A DNA stretch of 64,000 bases from Anaeromonas frigoriresistens. GTDB lineage: Bacteria; Bacillota; Clostridia; Tissierellales; SIT17. Below the pieces are notes generated by a model. It had not been told where the DNA came from. It did no database searches and saw nothing but the letters and a program-made list of their open reading frames with translations. A program made the translations under genes and the position numbers. The stretch spans positions 434,001 to 498,000 of the forward strand of contig NZ_WSFT01000053.1 in assembly GCF_016820655.1 (NCBI RefSeq), given 5' to 3'. Of this stretch, positions 45,773-55,067 are shown piece by piece (position 1 is the stretch's first letter; each line of letters opens with the position of its first letter).

Positions 45773-46237
45773 TTAATTAACTATATTATTTATAATTTTA
45801 CCTATTAGGTTATTATTTTCAGCTGTGTTTTGGAGGTTCTCTTCTGTTGTATTAGCTAAAGCTATAGTACTACCCTCATTTACATCTATATATACCTTTT
45901 GATTTTCACTAGGATAATTCATATTTAGACTACTTATAGCAACTTCTTCTATCCATCTAGAATCTTTAACTCTTTCCAAGTTTATTGTAATGTTTTGCTT
46001 TTCCTTTTCTAGATTAGTCACTTCAGTTTGTAAAGAAGAAAAATCATATTGTAGTTTTGATATATGTGCAAATCTTAGTAATACCACTATTGCTATAGTT
46101 AGTAAACCAGAAGCATATAAAAATAATTTCAGTTTTATAAGGGTATTATTTTTTTTGGGTTTTTTATTCCGCTGTGGCTTTTTAATCTTTTCTTCTTTAT
46201 ACTCATAGTTTTGAAACTCTTTTCTTGCTACTACCAA
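45773..46237 (-). CDS. ftsL: FtsL-like division protein
   Basis: 154 aa. Basic cytoplasmic tail (KIKKPQRNKKPKKNN), one membrane helix at about 36-57, then a coiled coil (LQTEVTNLEKEKQNITINLE) and SRWIEEVAISSLNMNYP. The topology and position between rsmH and the PBP gene identify it as the FtsL/DivIC-type partner of DivIB, although sequence conservation is low. Start TTG at 46237 has AAAGGGG upstream. It lies 30 bases after rsmH. Confidence 0.83.
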   Translation of the reverse strand: MVVARKEFQNYEYKEEKIKKPQRNKKPKKNNTLIKLKLFLYASGLLTIAIVVLLRFAHISKLQYDFSSLQTEVTNLEKEKQNITINLERVKDSRWIEEVAISSLNMNYPSENQKVYIDVNEGSTIALANTTEENLQNTAENNNLIGKIINNIVN

Positions 46238-46267
46238 TTTTATTCACCCCTTTGTTTTTTTAGAACC

Positions 46268-47200
46268 CTATATCTTTTCTGCTATTCTAAGTTTTGCACT
46301 TCTTGACCTTGGATTATTTTCTAATTCTTCTTCTGATGCTATTATAGGTTTTTTATTTATTATTTTAATTTCTCTTCTTTTATCACACTTACATACTGGA
46401 AATTCTTTGGGACAGACACATCTTTTATATAAATGTTTATATGTTTCTTTTACAATCCTATCCTCTAAAGAATGAAATGTTATTATACACAATCTACCAC
46501 CTGGGTTTAAGAATTCCACTATATCATTTATAGTATCCTTTAATATGTCTAACTCTTTATTAACTTCAATTCTTATAGCCTGAAAGGTTCTCCTTGCAGG
46601 GTGAGGCCCATCTTTTCTTGCTCCTTTAGGAATAGCTTTTTTTATGATATCTACAAGATCTCCTGTTGTTCTAATCTCTTTTTCTTTTCTCTCTTCTACT
46701 ATAAACTCAGCTATTCTTTTCGCCCATCTTTCTTCTCCAAAATCTGAAATTATTCTATTTAATTCATCTAAACTGTAATTGTTTACTACTTCTTTAGCTG
46801 ATAATTCTTCTTCTTTATTCATCCTCATATCAAGAGGAGCATCTTGATGATAGGAAAACCCTCTCTCCCCTGTATCTAATTGATGAGAAGAAACCCCTAA
46901 ATCTAGTAACATTCCATCGATTCTATCAATATTTAATTCTAATAATATATCTTTTATATTTTTAAAATTATTATGTACTAAAATAGATTTATCTTCATAT
47001 TCCTTTAGAACTTCTCTAGACTTATTTATTGCATTCATATCTTGATCTATTCCTATGAGCTTACCATTATCAAGATGTTTTACTATTTCTTTGGAATGTC
47101 CTGCACCTCCCATAGTGCCATCTACATATATTCCATCCTTCTTTATATTTAATCCTTCTATACATTCATCCAGCAACACCGATATATGCTTAAATTTCAT
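46268..47200 (-). CDS. rsmH: 16S rRNA m4C1402 methyltransferase RsmH
   Basis: 310 aa, full length. It N4-methylates C1402 in 16S rRNA using [29 protein letters not shown] (SAM motif I), [20 protein letters not shown] and [16 protein letters not shown] are family signatures. It lies second in the cluster after mraZ, as in most bacteria. Confidence 0.97.
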   Translation of the reverse strand: MKFKHISVLLDECIEGLNIKKDGIYVDGTMGGAGHSKEIVKHLDNGKLIGIDQDMNAINKSREVLKEYEDKSILVHNNFKNIKDILLELNIDRIDGMLLDLGVSSHQLDTGERGFSYHQDAPLDMRMNKEEELSAKEVVNNYSLDELNRIISDFGEERWAKRIAEFIVEERKEKEIRTTGDLVDIIKKAIPKGARKDGPHPARRTFQAIRIEVNKELDILKDTINDIVEFLNPGGRLCIITFHSLEDRIVKETYKHLYKRCVCPKEFPVCKCDKRREIKIINKKPIIASEEELENNPRSRSAKLRIAEKI

Positions 47201-47238
47201 CTATTTCACCTCAAGTATATTATTCTCAACTATTTTAT

Positions 47239-47670
47239 CTATATCCCTAGTTCTGCCATTTTTTCAGCTATATTTTCATAACTTAAATCATCATCATCAT
47301 TATAGTCTTCCCATTCACTACTACTCCAGATCTCAACTCTATTTGAAACTCCAATAATTGTAGTTTCTTTATCTAGCTTAGCATGATCTCTTAGATTGCT
47401 AGGAATCAATATTCTTCCTTGTTTATCTAATTCACATTCTGTTGCTCCCGAAAAGAAAAACCTTACAAAAGCTCTAGCATCTTTCCTTGTTAATGGTAAT
47501 GTTTTTAATTTATTTTCAAGAATATTCCATTCTTCTAGAGGGTATACGAAGAGACAATTATCTAATCCTTTGGTTAAAATAAAGGACGTTCCTAAATTCT
47601 CTCTGAATTTAGCGGGTATTATTATTCTTCCTTTTTTATCGATAGAATGATTATATTCACCTATAAACAT
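47239..47670 (-). CDS. mraZ: Division-cluster transcription regulator MraZ
   Basis: 143 aa with two AbrB-like domains: [21 protein letters not shown] at the N-terminus and [20 protein letters not shown] from about residue 77. It forms rings and represses its own operon by binding tandem GTGG-type repeats. Such repeats lie right in front of this gene. The C-terminus is acidic ([11 protein letters not shown]). Confidence 0.96.
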   Translation of the reverse strand: MFIGEYNHSIDKKGRIIIPAKFRENLGTSFILTKGLDNCLFVYPLEEWNILENKLKTLPLTRKDARAFVRFFFSGATECELDKQGRILIPSNLRDHAKLDKETTIIGVSNRVEIWSSSEWEDYNDDDDLSYENIAEKMAELGI

Positions 47671-47679
47671 ACTCTTACC

Positions 47680-47723
47680 CCACTTTTATGATTTTTACAC
47701 CACATCTCTCCACTTTATACCAC
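47680..47723 (-). promoter_or_regulatory. mraZ: MraZ-box array (GTGG repeats in 10-bp phase)
   Basis: On minus, GTGG occurs at 47720-47723, 47710-47713, 47700-47703 and 47680-47683: three at exactly 10-bp spacing and a fourth two turns further. The first two and the last are AAAGTGG, the form reported for Firmicute/Mollicute MraZ. They start at the -10 and run toward the start codon, where repression is plausible. Confidence 0.75.
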
Positions 47724-47752
47724 TTTATATTACTTCTATAATTGTTTGTAAA
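47724..47752 (-). promoter_or_regulatory. Sigma-A promoter of the mraZ operon
   Basis: TTTACA (47747-47752), 17 bp, TATAAA (47724-47729), immediately adjacent to the first MraZ repeat. Confidence 0.65.
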
Positions 47753-47878
47753 ATCCTTTTAATTATTTAATATTTTTTTAATTTTTTTATGAGTCTTTAG
47801 TACTAAATAACCAATTTACCTTAATAAATAAAAAATTCAGATTTTTTTATTTACCATTGAATTTTACACACAATAAAA

Positions 47879-47912
47879 AAAGGATATTTTGATAGCTATC
47901 AAAATATCCTTT
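47879..47912 (-). terminator. Terminator of the Spo0E-like gene
   Basis: Perfect palindrome AGGATATTTTGATAG / CTATCAAAATATCCT followed on minus by seven T. It touches the stop codon. Confidence 0.88.
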
Positions 47913-48069
47913 AATTCTTTATATTATTTTTTTTATAGTTAGCATAGTATTTTATGATTAAATCATCTAAGGCAACACTTAATCTGTATATTTCGTCATA
48001 GTTTGCATTATTTAATATAAGTCTATTAAGCTCGTCCCTTAAATAGTCAATTTTGTCGTCAATTGTCAT
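47911..48069 (-). CDS. Spo0E-like aspartyl-phosphate phosphatase
   Basis: 52 aa. Two short helices, with KIDYLRDELNRLI and SVALDDLIIKYY, matching the S-x-x-L-D-x-L-I motif with which Spo0E-family phosphatases dephosphorylate Spo0A~P. The frame is open to 48135, but ATG at 48069 is preferred: GGTGGGTGA lies just before it and known members are about 50-85 aa. It has its own good promoter and terminator. Such a protein would delay sporulation. Confidence 0.8.
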   Translation of the reverse strand: MTIDDKIDYLRDELNRLILNNANYDEIYRLSVALDDLIIKYYANYKKNNIKN

Positions 48070-48100
48070 ATTATCACCCACCAATTTTAAAGGTGACTTC

Positions 48101-48129
48101 ATTTTATTACTGAAATAATATATTGTCAA
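48101..48129 (-). promoter_or_regulatory. Sigma-A promoter of the Spo0E-like gene
   Basis: TTGACA (48124-48129), 17 bp, TAAAAT (48101-48106), 31 bases before the preferred start codon. Confidence 0.75.
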
Positions 48130-48259
48130 TTTCATTTATCGTCAAAATTATTCAATATTATTATAAAAACATAAAGTATCTTCAATATACTTCATATTCT
48201 TTCATTTTTCTACCTATATTCTATAATAAGATCCATTGCTTACAAAAATCGACAGTTAT

Positions 48260-48991
48260 CTACATCTTTCTTTTTCTTTTTACAAAAAAAACGCCTAACG
48301 AAACAACTATCAGTCCTATGCTTATTAATTGAGCAACTCTAAAAGGACCATACATCAAACTATCAGTTCTTAATCCTTCAATGAAAAATCTTCCTACTGA
48401 ATAAAAAGCTAAATAAAGTAAAAATACTTCTCCCTCAACTTCTTTTTTATTTTTACGATACCATAGTAAAAATATAAACACCAGTACATTCCATATTGAT
48501 TCATATAGAAATGTTGGATGAACATTAACACCCTCTACTGTTATAGCCCAAGGTAAATCTGTTTCTCTACCATATGCCTCTTGATTCACGAAATTTCCCC
48601 ATCTACCTATAGCTTGACCTAATATTATGCTAGGAGCGGTTATATCTGCTACTTTCCAAAAACTAATACCCCTTACTTTACAAAAAATAATAGCAGTTAA
48701 TACACTCCCTATTATTCCTCCATGTATTGCTAACCCACCAGATCTTATATTTATCATTTTCATAATATCACCTTGGTAGTAATCCCATTGGAATATTACA
48801 TAATAAAGCCTCGCTCCTACAATTGCCATAGGTATTGCAAACAATAACATGTTTATTAATTCTTCTTCATCAAATCCAACCCTCTTAGATTCTTTAATAG
48901 CTAGAATAGTACCTAGAACCATCCCTGTGGCTATAAAAATACCATACCATCTAACTCCCACTCCAAATATTTCAAACGCTATGGGGTTCAT
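48260..48991 (-). CDS. lgt: Phosphatidylglycerol:prolipoprotein diacylglyceryl transferase Lgt
   Basis: 243 aa with about seven membrane helices. The Lgt signature GRWGNFVNQEAYGRETDLPW is present (residues about 130-150), along with GGLAIHGGIIG and HPTFLYESIWN. It lipidates the cysteine of lipoproteins such as the pstS and acidic lipoprotein products in this window. An operator-like inverted repeat lies in its leader. Confidence 0.96.
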   Translation of the reverse strand: MNPIAFEIFGVGVRWYGIFIATGMVLGTILAIKESKRVGFDEEELINMLLFAIPMAIVGARLYYVIFQWDYYQGDIMKMINIRSGGLAIHGGIIGSVLTAIIFCKVRGISFWKVADITAPSIILGQAIGRWGNFVNQEAYGRETDLPWAITVEGVNVHPTFLYESIWNVLVFIFLLWYRKNKKEVEGEVFLLYLAFYSVGRFFIEGLRTDSLMYGPFRVAQLISIGLIVVSLGVFFVKRKRKM

Positions 48992-49011
48992 ATATATACC
49001 CTCCCTAATAT

Positions 49012-49045
49012 TTAGTAGCTACCAGTCTTAACTAGTAGCTACTAA
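49012..49045. repeat. Inverted repeat in the lgt leader, possible operator
   Basis: TTAGTAGCTAC (49012-49022) and GTAGCTACTAA (49035-49045) are perfect inverses 12 bases apart. Each arm also contains the self-palindrome GTAGCTAC. It lies directly downstream of the -10 element. Confidence 0.55.
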
Positions 49046-49046
49046 T

Positions 49047-49075
49047 AAATTATAATATTTTTATATTAAAGTCAA
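49047..49075 (-). promoter_or_regulatory. Promoter of lgt
   Basis: TTGACT (49070-49075) with either TAATTT at 17 bp (49047-49052) or TATAAT at 15 bp (49049-49054). Confidence 0.5.
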
Positions 49076-49081
49076 TCCACC

Positions 49082-50374
49082 TTAATTAGGTTTTATAACA
49101 GATAAAGTATAATTATCCTTGGTAAAGTGAGTTTTAAATCTATTTTCTATATCCTCAAATTTAATATCCTTTAATATATTTAAATAATTCAATAAAGTTG
49201 TATTATTAAACGTATATTTTATAAAACTATTTGCTATATATTCCAAAGAGTCAAAATTCATGATATGATGACCTATCATTTTATTTTTAATTCTAATAAA
49301 ATCCTCTTCATCTAGACCCTTCTCTTTTAAATTAGTAATATTTTCTATTATTTTCTTTGCTACTTCTTTAGGATTATCGGATTGACCTCCTATAATTGAA
49401 TGAGAGTATGTTTTGCTTGCTATAAATTGAGCACCAAAACTATTATTAATAATTCCACTCTCATACATTTCTTCATAAAATTTTGTTCCTGCACCAAAAA
49501 GCATATCTAATAATAGATTTGTCATTATTTCCTTTTTTACTAATTTATCTCCATCATATCCGATGTCATAATCCTTAAATCCAATATTAAATAAGGGAGT
49601 AGAGACACTAAGATTTTCTTCAATATACCTATCATTTATTTCTTTAGGTTCAATAGGATATTGTCTATCAATCTCTTGAATATCATTATTTCTATCTCTC
49701 TTTATAGTATCGTCCACTATTTTAATTGCTTTCTCGAAATTTATATCTCCCACTATAAATAGAGCCATATTAGAAGGATGATAAAAAGTGTTATAACATT
49801 TATATAATGTTTCTTTATCAATATGGGATATACTATCCACAGTACCTGCTATATCTATTCTAACAGGATGGTTTTGATACATACCCCTTAAGCAATTAAA
49901 GAACACCTTCCAGCTAGGATTATCTTCATACATTTTAATTTCTTGAGCTATTATCCCCTTCTCTTTATTTACATTCTCATCTGTGAAATATGGACTTTGA
50001 ACAAAAGAAACTAATAGTTCAAGATTCTCATAGAATTTATCTGTACAAGAAAACAGATAAGCTGTTTGATTAAAATTTGTATAAGCATTTACATAGGATC
50101 CTAATTCGGAAAACCTATTAAATATATTACCTTCCTTTTCTTCAAATAATTTATGTTCTAAAAAATGAGCTATACCTTCAGGAACTGTTATTGGATCCTT
50201 TTCTCCAATAGGAACAAAAACATTATCGTTCGAACCATAATTTGTAGCAAATACAGCATATTTTTTAGTAAAGCCTTTTTTGGGTACAAAATATACTTTC
50301 AATCCATTTTCTAATACATGTAAAAAAGATTCTTCTTTCAAATTTTCGTTTTTTATAGTACTTATATTGTCCAA
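49082..50374 (-). CDS. M16-family zinc peptidase, active subunit (YmfH-like)
   Basis: 430 aa pitrilysin-fold protein. The inverted zinc motif HxxEH is intact in GIAHFLEHKLFEEKEGN (residues about 70-86), and the distal glutamate region follows. It lacks a signal peptide, so is cytoplasmic. With the adjacent gene, which lacks the zinc motif, it forms the usual two-gene pair (YmfF/YmfH in Bacillus). The substrate is unknown. Confidence 0.88.
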   Translation of the reverse strand: MDNISTIKNENLKEESFLHVLENGLKVYFVPKKGFTKKYAVFATNYGSNDNVFVPIGEKDPITVPEGIAHFLEHKLFEEKEGNIFNRFSELGSYVNAYTNFNQTAYLFSCTDKFYENLELLVSFVQSPYFTDENVNKEKGIIAQEIKMYEDNPSWKVFFNCLRGMYQNHPVRIDIAGTVDSISHIDKETLYKCYNTFYHPSNMALFIVGDINFEKAIKIVDDTIKRDRNNDIQEIDRQYPIEPKEINDRYIEENLSVSTPLFNIGFKDYDIGYDGDKLVKKEIMTNLLLDMLFGAGTKFYEEMYESGIINNSFGAQFIASKTYSHSIIGGQSDNPKEVAKKIIENITNLKEKGLDEEDFIRIKNKMIGHHIMNFDSLEYIANSFIKYTFNNTTLLNYLNILKDIKFEDIENRFKTHFTKDNYTLSVIKPN

Positions 50375-50396
50375 TTAAATACCTCCTATAGTTACT

Positions 50397-51662
50397 TTAC
50401 TGATTTTTCAAGAAATAAACAGTATCCAACATTATCTTATTCATTGCAGCTATTATATCTTCTTTGTTCACCTTATTAATAGAGTCTATAAGCTCATCTA
50501 TATCTTTATCATCTCCTGATAATACTTTACTTAAATAAAATTCTGATATAGAGAATGTATCATCTCCGACAGTTTTTATAGATGTAATTATTGCCCTTTT
50601 AGATTGCTCTATATTTTTTTCTTCAAATTCTCCTCTTTTCATAGACAGTACTTGTTCCTTTATTATTCTTAATGCATTTTCATATTTATCAAATTCGATA
50701 CCAGCAGAAATTAACATTAAAGATTTGTACTTATATGCTTTAGAATAAATATAATATGCTAAGCTTTCTTTTTCCCTTACATTTATAAATAGCTTAGAAT
50801 CAGGTCCTCCTCCTAGAATATAATTGCCTACAAGAAAAGCACTATATAATTCATCCTCATAAGGAATATTTGTTCTATAACCTAATGTGAGTTTTCCTTG
50901 ATTTATATTCATTTCTTCCTGAACTATCTTTTCTTCAATATTTTCAAATACCACTTTTTCTCTTTTTAAAGTTAAGCTCTTTCTTTCATTGAAGGGAAAG
51001 AATCCTTTAATCATTTCTTTTATCATATTATTATCTACATTACTTACGATACTAATTTCAATCCTAGCTTTCTTTAAAATATCTAAATAATGTTTATATA
51101 AACTTGTTGAAGTAATATTATCTAAATCTTCAATATATCCAAATTTATAGATACTATAAGCTTCATCCTTACACATCTCTTCAATACATCTAGTAACTGC
51201 ATGTTGTTTCTTATCATTTATTCTAGAAGAAATCCTATCCTTAAGATTCTTTTCTTCTTGAGTCACATAATTTTTATTAAATCCATCTCCCTCTAACAAA
51301 GGATTATAGATTACTTCTTTTAGAACTTCTAATTTGTTTTTTAATATTTCATCAGATGAAACAAAATCTTCCAGTGGTCCTTCTATTGAAAATCTTATAG
51401 CGTGTTTTTCTCCTTTTTTTGCAACACTGACACTCATATCTGATCCATATAACTCCTCTAATCTTCTTTCAATATCCAATGAGGTTTTATACTTTTTTGT
51501 ACCTCTTTTTAGAATTAGGGGCACTAGTGTATTACTAGTTACTTCATTTTTATCTAATGGTAGTATCAAATAAAAACTAATTAATTCAGTTTTAAACTTA
51601 TCCGTATTAATAACATTCAAATATACTCCATCATTTATCTTTTCTCTAGTTCTATTTAACAA
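50397..51662 (-). CDS. M16-family peptidase-like protein without zinc motif (YmfF-like)
   Basis: 421 aa. The fold signatures (NKNYVTQEEKNLKDRISSRI, YILGGGPDSKLFINVREKESLAYYIYSKA with the R/Y substrate-binding pair) show the M16 family, but no HxxEH occurs where expected (ILPLDKNEVTSNTLVPLILKR). It is therefore probably the non-catalytic partner. It lies 22 bases before the active gene and 15 bases after the chelatase-like gene. Confidence 0.87.
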   Translation of the reverse strand: MLNRTREKINDGVYLNVINTDKFKTELISFYLILPLDKNEVTSNTLVPLILKRGTKKYKTSLDIERRLEELYGSDMSVSVAKKGEKHAIRFSIEGPLEDFVSSDEILKNKLEVLKEVIYNPLLEGDGFNKNYVTQEEKNLKDRISSRINDKKQHAVTRCIEEMCKDEAYSIYKFGYIEDLDNITSTSLYKHYLDILKKARIEISIVSNVDNNMIKEMIKGFFPFNERKSLTLKREKVVFENIEEKIVQEEMNINQGKLTLGYRTNIPYEDELYSAFLVGNYILGGGPDSKLFINVREKESLAYYIYSKAYKYKSLMLISAGIEFDKYENALRIIKEQVLSMKRGEFEEKNIEQSKRAIITSIKTVGDDTFSISEFYLSKVLSGDDKDIDELIDSINKVNKEDIIAAMNKIMLDTVYFLKNQ

Positions 51663-51677
51663 AATTAACCCTCCTAT

Positions 51678-52859
51678 TTAATTCCAGTTTTGAATATAAA
51701 CATATTCAATTCTACTGACTATCTCATTTAACAAGTTATTATCTACAAGAAAACCATCTATTACCTTTCCTTCTACTCCCTCAGGGAATTCAATTTGATC
51801 CTTTATTTCATTGTATATATCTATCTTTACTAATTCATTTAATTGAGGATCTACTACTACGCATACCATTTCAGAAATTCCATATTCAAATAATTCATTA
51901 CTTTCAGATATGAAGTCTGGATCTAAATTATTATACCATGATAGTTTTATTTTAGAAGAATCGATCTTTAATTCTTGAATCAGCTTTTCTTTAATTTTAC
52001 TACGAAACATTATGTTTTGCTTTATAGCATCTACATTATCAATCTTATTATTAATATTTTTATCTATTCCTATCAAATTAATTCCTACTTTGTTCATATT
52101 TTCAGAATTAATTTGAACTAAGTTTACATAAGATTGAATAAGCGACTCACTAGACCACAATGTCTCTGTGTATTTGGTTTCCACATCATAATTATATAAT
52201 TTTAATTTAGATATTCTTTCTTGTAAATTTATCATATTATCATCTTCAACCAAAAACATTGGAACAACTATTATTTTTTTATACCCATCTTTTAATATTT
52301 CTAATATTTCATTTTCTAAGTAATTATCATCATATAGATAAGTTAGATATAATTTATAATTATCCTTTAAAATATTTTCTAATTTATTATACATAATTAT
52401 ACTTTTCTTTTTATAGTCGCTTTTTCCTAAGTCTTTATATAATTGTTTTGTCTTATATAACCTATAAGGATAAATTAATATATCTTTTTTTTGTTTTCTC
52501 AAAATAATATTTCTCATTTCTTTATCAATTGAATACCTAGGTGCCTCCCCTGAGTAAACCATTAATACAGCGGTTTTATCTCTTTTCTCATTTGACTCTT
52601 CAATTTTATCAGATATATTATAAGCATTAATAAATAGTATAATAAAGATTAACAAATATACTAATAGAAATATTGATATAGATTTTATTATTGAAAAATA
52701 CACCTTTTCCTTTAAAAATTGTAATAGTTTAGTTACAGAGAACATGAAAGTCAAAATGAAGAAATTTTCAATCGGGTCTTTGTAACACATATACATTAAT
52801 AAAGATAATACAATAAGAAATATCAACGTATATTTATAATATTTTCTATTCTCATCCAT
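51678..52859 (-). CDS. Membrane-anchored ferrochelatase-like protein of unknown function
   Basis: 393 aa. Three hydrophobic stretches at about 9-26, 30-46 and 58-80 precede a soluble part of about 300 residues. That part looks chelatase-like: TAVLMVYSGEAPRYSIDKEM resembles the ferrochelatase start, and YKKIIVVPMFLVEDDN the central strand. The second half LSWYNNLDPDFISESNELFE, MVCVVVDPQLNELVKIDIYNE resembles the C-terminal lobe. The histidine that normally follows the central strand is absent. Activity is doubtful. It shares an operon with the M16 pair. Confidence 0.55.
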   Translation of the reverse strand: MDENRKYYKYTLIFLIVLSLLMYMCYKDPIENFFILTFMFSVTKLLQFLKEKVYFSIIKSISIFLLVYLLIFIILFINAYNISDKIEESNEKRDKTAVLMVYSGEAPRYSIDKEMRNIILRKQKKDILIYPYRLYKTKQLYKDLGKSDYKKKSIIMYNKLENILKDNYKLYLTYLYDDNYLENEILEILKDGYKKIIVVPMFLVEDDNMINLQERISKLKLYNYDVETKYTETLWSSESLIQSYVNLVQINSENMNKVGINLIGIDKNINNKIDNVDAIKQNIMFRSKIKEKLIQELKIDSSKIKLSWYNNLDPDFISESNELFEYGISEMVCVVVDPQLNELVKIDIYNEIKDQIEFPEGVEGKVIDGFLVDNNLLNEIVSRIEYVYIQNWN

Positions 52860-52904
52860 ACTATTCCTCCAAAATATCTAATACTTATATTTATGTTATG
52901 AAAC

Positions 52905-52960
52905 AAAGCTTTTATGAAGAAAATCCAGCGAAATCGCTGGATTTTCTTCATAAAAGCTTT
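52905..52960 (-). terminator. Exceptionally long hairpin terminator (27-bp perfect stem)
   Basis: 52905-52931 pairs without mismatch with 52934-52960 around a 2-base loop. It lies between the lipoprotein gene and the chelatase-like gene; the core is AATCCAGCGA. Confidence 0.75.
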
Positions 52961-52980
52961 TTAGTTTTGGATTATTATTT

Positions 52981-53538
52981 TTATTCTGCTCCATTAGGAG
53001 TTAATCTATCAATTAAATCTTCTAGATCATCCCCAAAGTCTTCTATAGGATCTCCTTGTCTAACGTTTTGTGCTATTTCATTAATCCTATCAAATAAATC
53101 TTCTTCAGCAGATATATAAACTTCTGTAATATTTTCATCTTCCTCTTTTACTTTAGTTTCTATATCTTGCCTCATTTGATCAGAGACTTCTCCATCTGTA
53201 GTATCTGCAGCATCAATCCCTACAAATGCTGTATTGTCTCTTACAACTACAGTTGCATCATTAATACCTTCCATTTCTACTATACTGTCTGCTATCATTT
53301 CACTATTATCATTCATAGCTCCATCCATATCTTCCTCAGTATCATCCGTCATGTCGTTATCTTCCATGCCTTCATCAACGCCTTCATTCATATCATCATC
53401 AGTTTCTGGATCATCATATGAATCTACATTGTCATTATCCTCAGGCTCTTCTTCTTCTGGTTGACAACCTATACTTATAGCTGTAACCATAAGTATAATT
53501 AAAAGTATGATACTAAATTTATTAAATTTTATTTTCAT
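52981..53538 (-). CDS. Acidic sporulation-type lipoprotein (YhcN/YlaJ-like)
   Basis: 185 aa. A signal peptide with lipobox-like AISIGC (C25) is followed by about 60 very acidic residues (EEEEPEDNDN, DDDMNEGVDEGMEDND). The folded part at about 80-185 has SIVEMEGINDATVVVRDNTAFVGID and EVYISAEEDLFDRINEIAQ, typical of YhcN/YlaJ sporulation lipoproteins. It is probably mother-cell or forespore membrane associated; function unknown. It lies alone between two terminators. Confidence 0.78.
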   Translation of the reverse strand: MKIKFNKFSIILLIILMVTAISIGCQPEEEEPEDNDNVDSYDDPETDDDMNEGVDEGMEDNDMTDDTEEDMDGAMNDNSEMIADSIVEMEGINDATVVVRDNTAFVGIDAADTTDGEVSDQMRQDIETKVKEEDENITEVYISAEEDLFDRINEIAQNVRQGDPIEDFGDDLEDLIDRLTPNGAE

Positions 53539-53613
53539 ATTTACACCTCCTGTAATTATTATTTCATAATTTCTAAAATTTATTATTGTATTTTAAAATC
53601 AGAGTATAAAAAA

Positions 53614-53638
53614 AGACTCTACTTTTAAAGTAAAGTCT
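53614..53638 (-). terminator. Terminator of the pst-phoU operon
   Basis: AGACTCTACTTT and AAAGTAAAGTCT form a stem with one mismatch, followed on minus by seven T. It overlaps the phoU stop. Confidence 0.8.
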
Positions 53639-54284
53639 AATATTCAACCCTAATTCCACTTACCATATATATTATTCTTTCGCATATATTAGTAGTATGA
53701 TCTGCAATTCTTTCAATATATCTACCTATAAACAATAAATTAACAACTTGAGTCATTATTTCTTTGTTTTGTGTTAACATTTCTAATAATTCTAAATAAA
53801 TTTTTTCATATATATCATCTATCTCATCATCCATTTTAGCAGCTTCTTTTGCTAATTCTATATCTTTTTTTACAAAACTATCAAGACTTTTCCTTATCAT
53901 TTTTTTAGATATATTAGCCATTCTAGGAATATCTATCAAAGGTTTAATATAATCTTCTTTACTTAACTTTTTAGTAACTTTTGCTATATTAACTCCATGA
54001 TCTCCTATCCTTTCAAGATCTGTGATTATCTTTAGAATAGCACTGATATCTCTTAAATCTTTAGCCATAGGTTGTTGCAAAGCTATAAGTTCTAAACATT
54101 TCTTTTCTATTTTTATTTCCATTTCATCAACTCTATCATCTAATTCTATAACTTTATCAGCTAATACATCATCTTGTTTTAACAATGAATCAATAGAAAT
54201 ATCAATCATTTCTTCTACCATAACTCCCATCTTAAGCAAAGAGTCATGTAAATTTTCAAGTTCTTTATCAAAATATTTTCTCAT
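53637..54284 (-). CDS. phoU: Phosphate transport accessory/regulatory protein PhoU
   Basis: 215 aa all-helical protein with the two metal-binding repeats of the family (IKIEKKCLELIALQQPMAKDLRDI, then ILKIITDLERIGDHGVNIAK, and the second IGRYIERIADHTTNICERI). It links the Pst transporter to PhoR signalling. It is last in pstC-pstA-pstB-phoU, 11 bases after pstB. Confidence 0.95.
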   Translation of the reverse strand: MRKYFDKELENLHDSLLKMGVMVEEMIDISIDSLLKQDDVLADKVIELDDRVDEMEIKIEKKCLELIALQQPMAKDLRDISAILKIITDLERIGDHGVNIAKVTKKLSKEDYIKPLIDIPRMANISKKMIRKSLDSFVKKDIELAKEAAKMDDEIDDIYEKIYLELLEMLTQNKEIMTQVVNLLFIGRYIERIADHTTNICERIIYMVSGIRVEY

Positions 54285-54295
54285 ATAAACCCTCC

Positions 54296-55051
54296 TTAAC
54301 CAAATCTACCTGTAATATAATCTTCTGTTCTTTTATCCTCTGGACTCGAGAATATTCTTGACGTTTCACCGTATTCTACTAAATTACCCATTAAGAAAAA
54401 AGCTGTATTGTCTGATATTCTTCCTGCTTGTTGCATTGAGTGAGTCACTATTACTATAGTGTATTTATCTTTTAGTTCTTCAATCAATTCTTCTATCTTT
54501 GATGTAGCAACTGGATCTAATGCGGATGTAGGTTCATCCATTAATAAAACATCAGGTTTCATAGCAAGTGCTCTAGCTATACATAGTCTTTGTTGTTGTC
54601 CTCCAGATAATGACCATGCTGAAGAATCAAGTCTATCTTTTACTTCTTCCCATAAAGCTGCATCCTTCAAGCTAGTTTCAACTATTTTATCTAATTCTGA
54701 TTTCTTTTTAATACCATGTCTTTTTGGCCCAAATACTACATTTTCATATATAGATTTAGGAAATGGATTTGGTTTTTGAAATACCATCCCTACTTTTTTT
54801 CTTAATTCAACCACATCTACTTTGGGAGAATATATATCTTGACCATCATATATTATTTCTCCAGTGTGTTTAGTTCCATCTATTAAATCATTCATACGAT
54901 TCATCGTTCTAATAAATGTAGATTTACCACAACCTGAAGGTCCAATAAATGCTGTTACTTTCTTTTCTTCTATCTCAATATTTATATCATTTAAAGCTTT
55001 AAAATCTCCATAATAAAAATCTAAATTCTTAACGTTTATTTTAACACTCAT
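54296..55051 (-). CDS. pstB: Phosphate ABC transporter ATPase PstB
   Basis: 251 aa. Walker [20 protein letters not shown], signature [15 protein letters not shown] and Walker [14 protein letters not shown] are intact. The [17 protein letters not shown] context is specific to PstB. It powers high-affinity phosphate uptake. Confidence 0.97.
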   Translation of the reverse strand: MSVKINVKNLDFYYGDFKALNDINIEIEEKKVTAFIGPSGCGKSTFIRTMNRMNDLIDGTKHTGEIIYDGQDIYSPKVDVVELRKKVGMVFQKPNPFPKSIYENVVFGPKRHGIKKKSELDKIVETSLKDAALWEEVKDRLDSSAWSLSGGQQQRLCIARALAMKPDVLLMDEPTSALDPVATSKIEELIEELKDKYTIVIVTHSMQQAGRISDNTAFFLMGNLVEYGETSRIFSSPEDKRTEDYITGRFG

Positions 55052-55067
55052 CCTTAATCCTCCTGTT

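Noticed and set aside
48244-48256. TGTCGAT near the lgt 3' end as a Spo0A box for the Spo0E-like gene
   Set aside because: One mismatch, more than 110 bp upstream of the good promoter at 48101-48129, and a single site only.
53167-53464. Plus-strand open frames rich in Ser/Ile opposite the acidic lipoprotein gene
   Set aside because: They mirror the acidic low-complexity codons of the lipoprotein, have no ribosome site, and show no recognisable domain.
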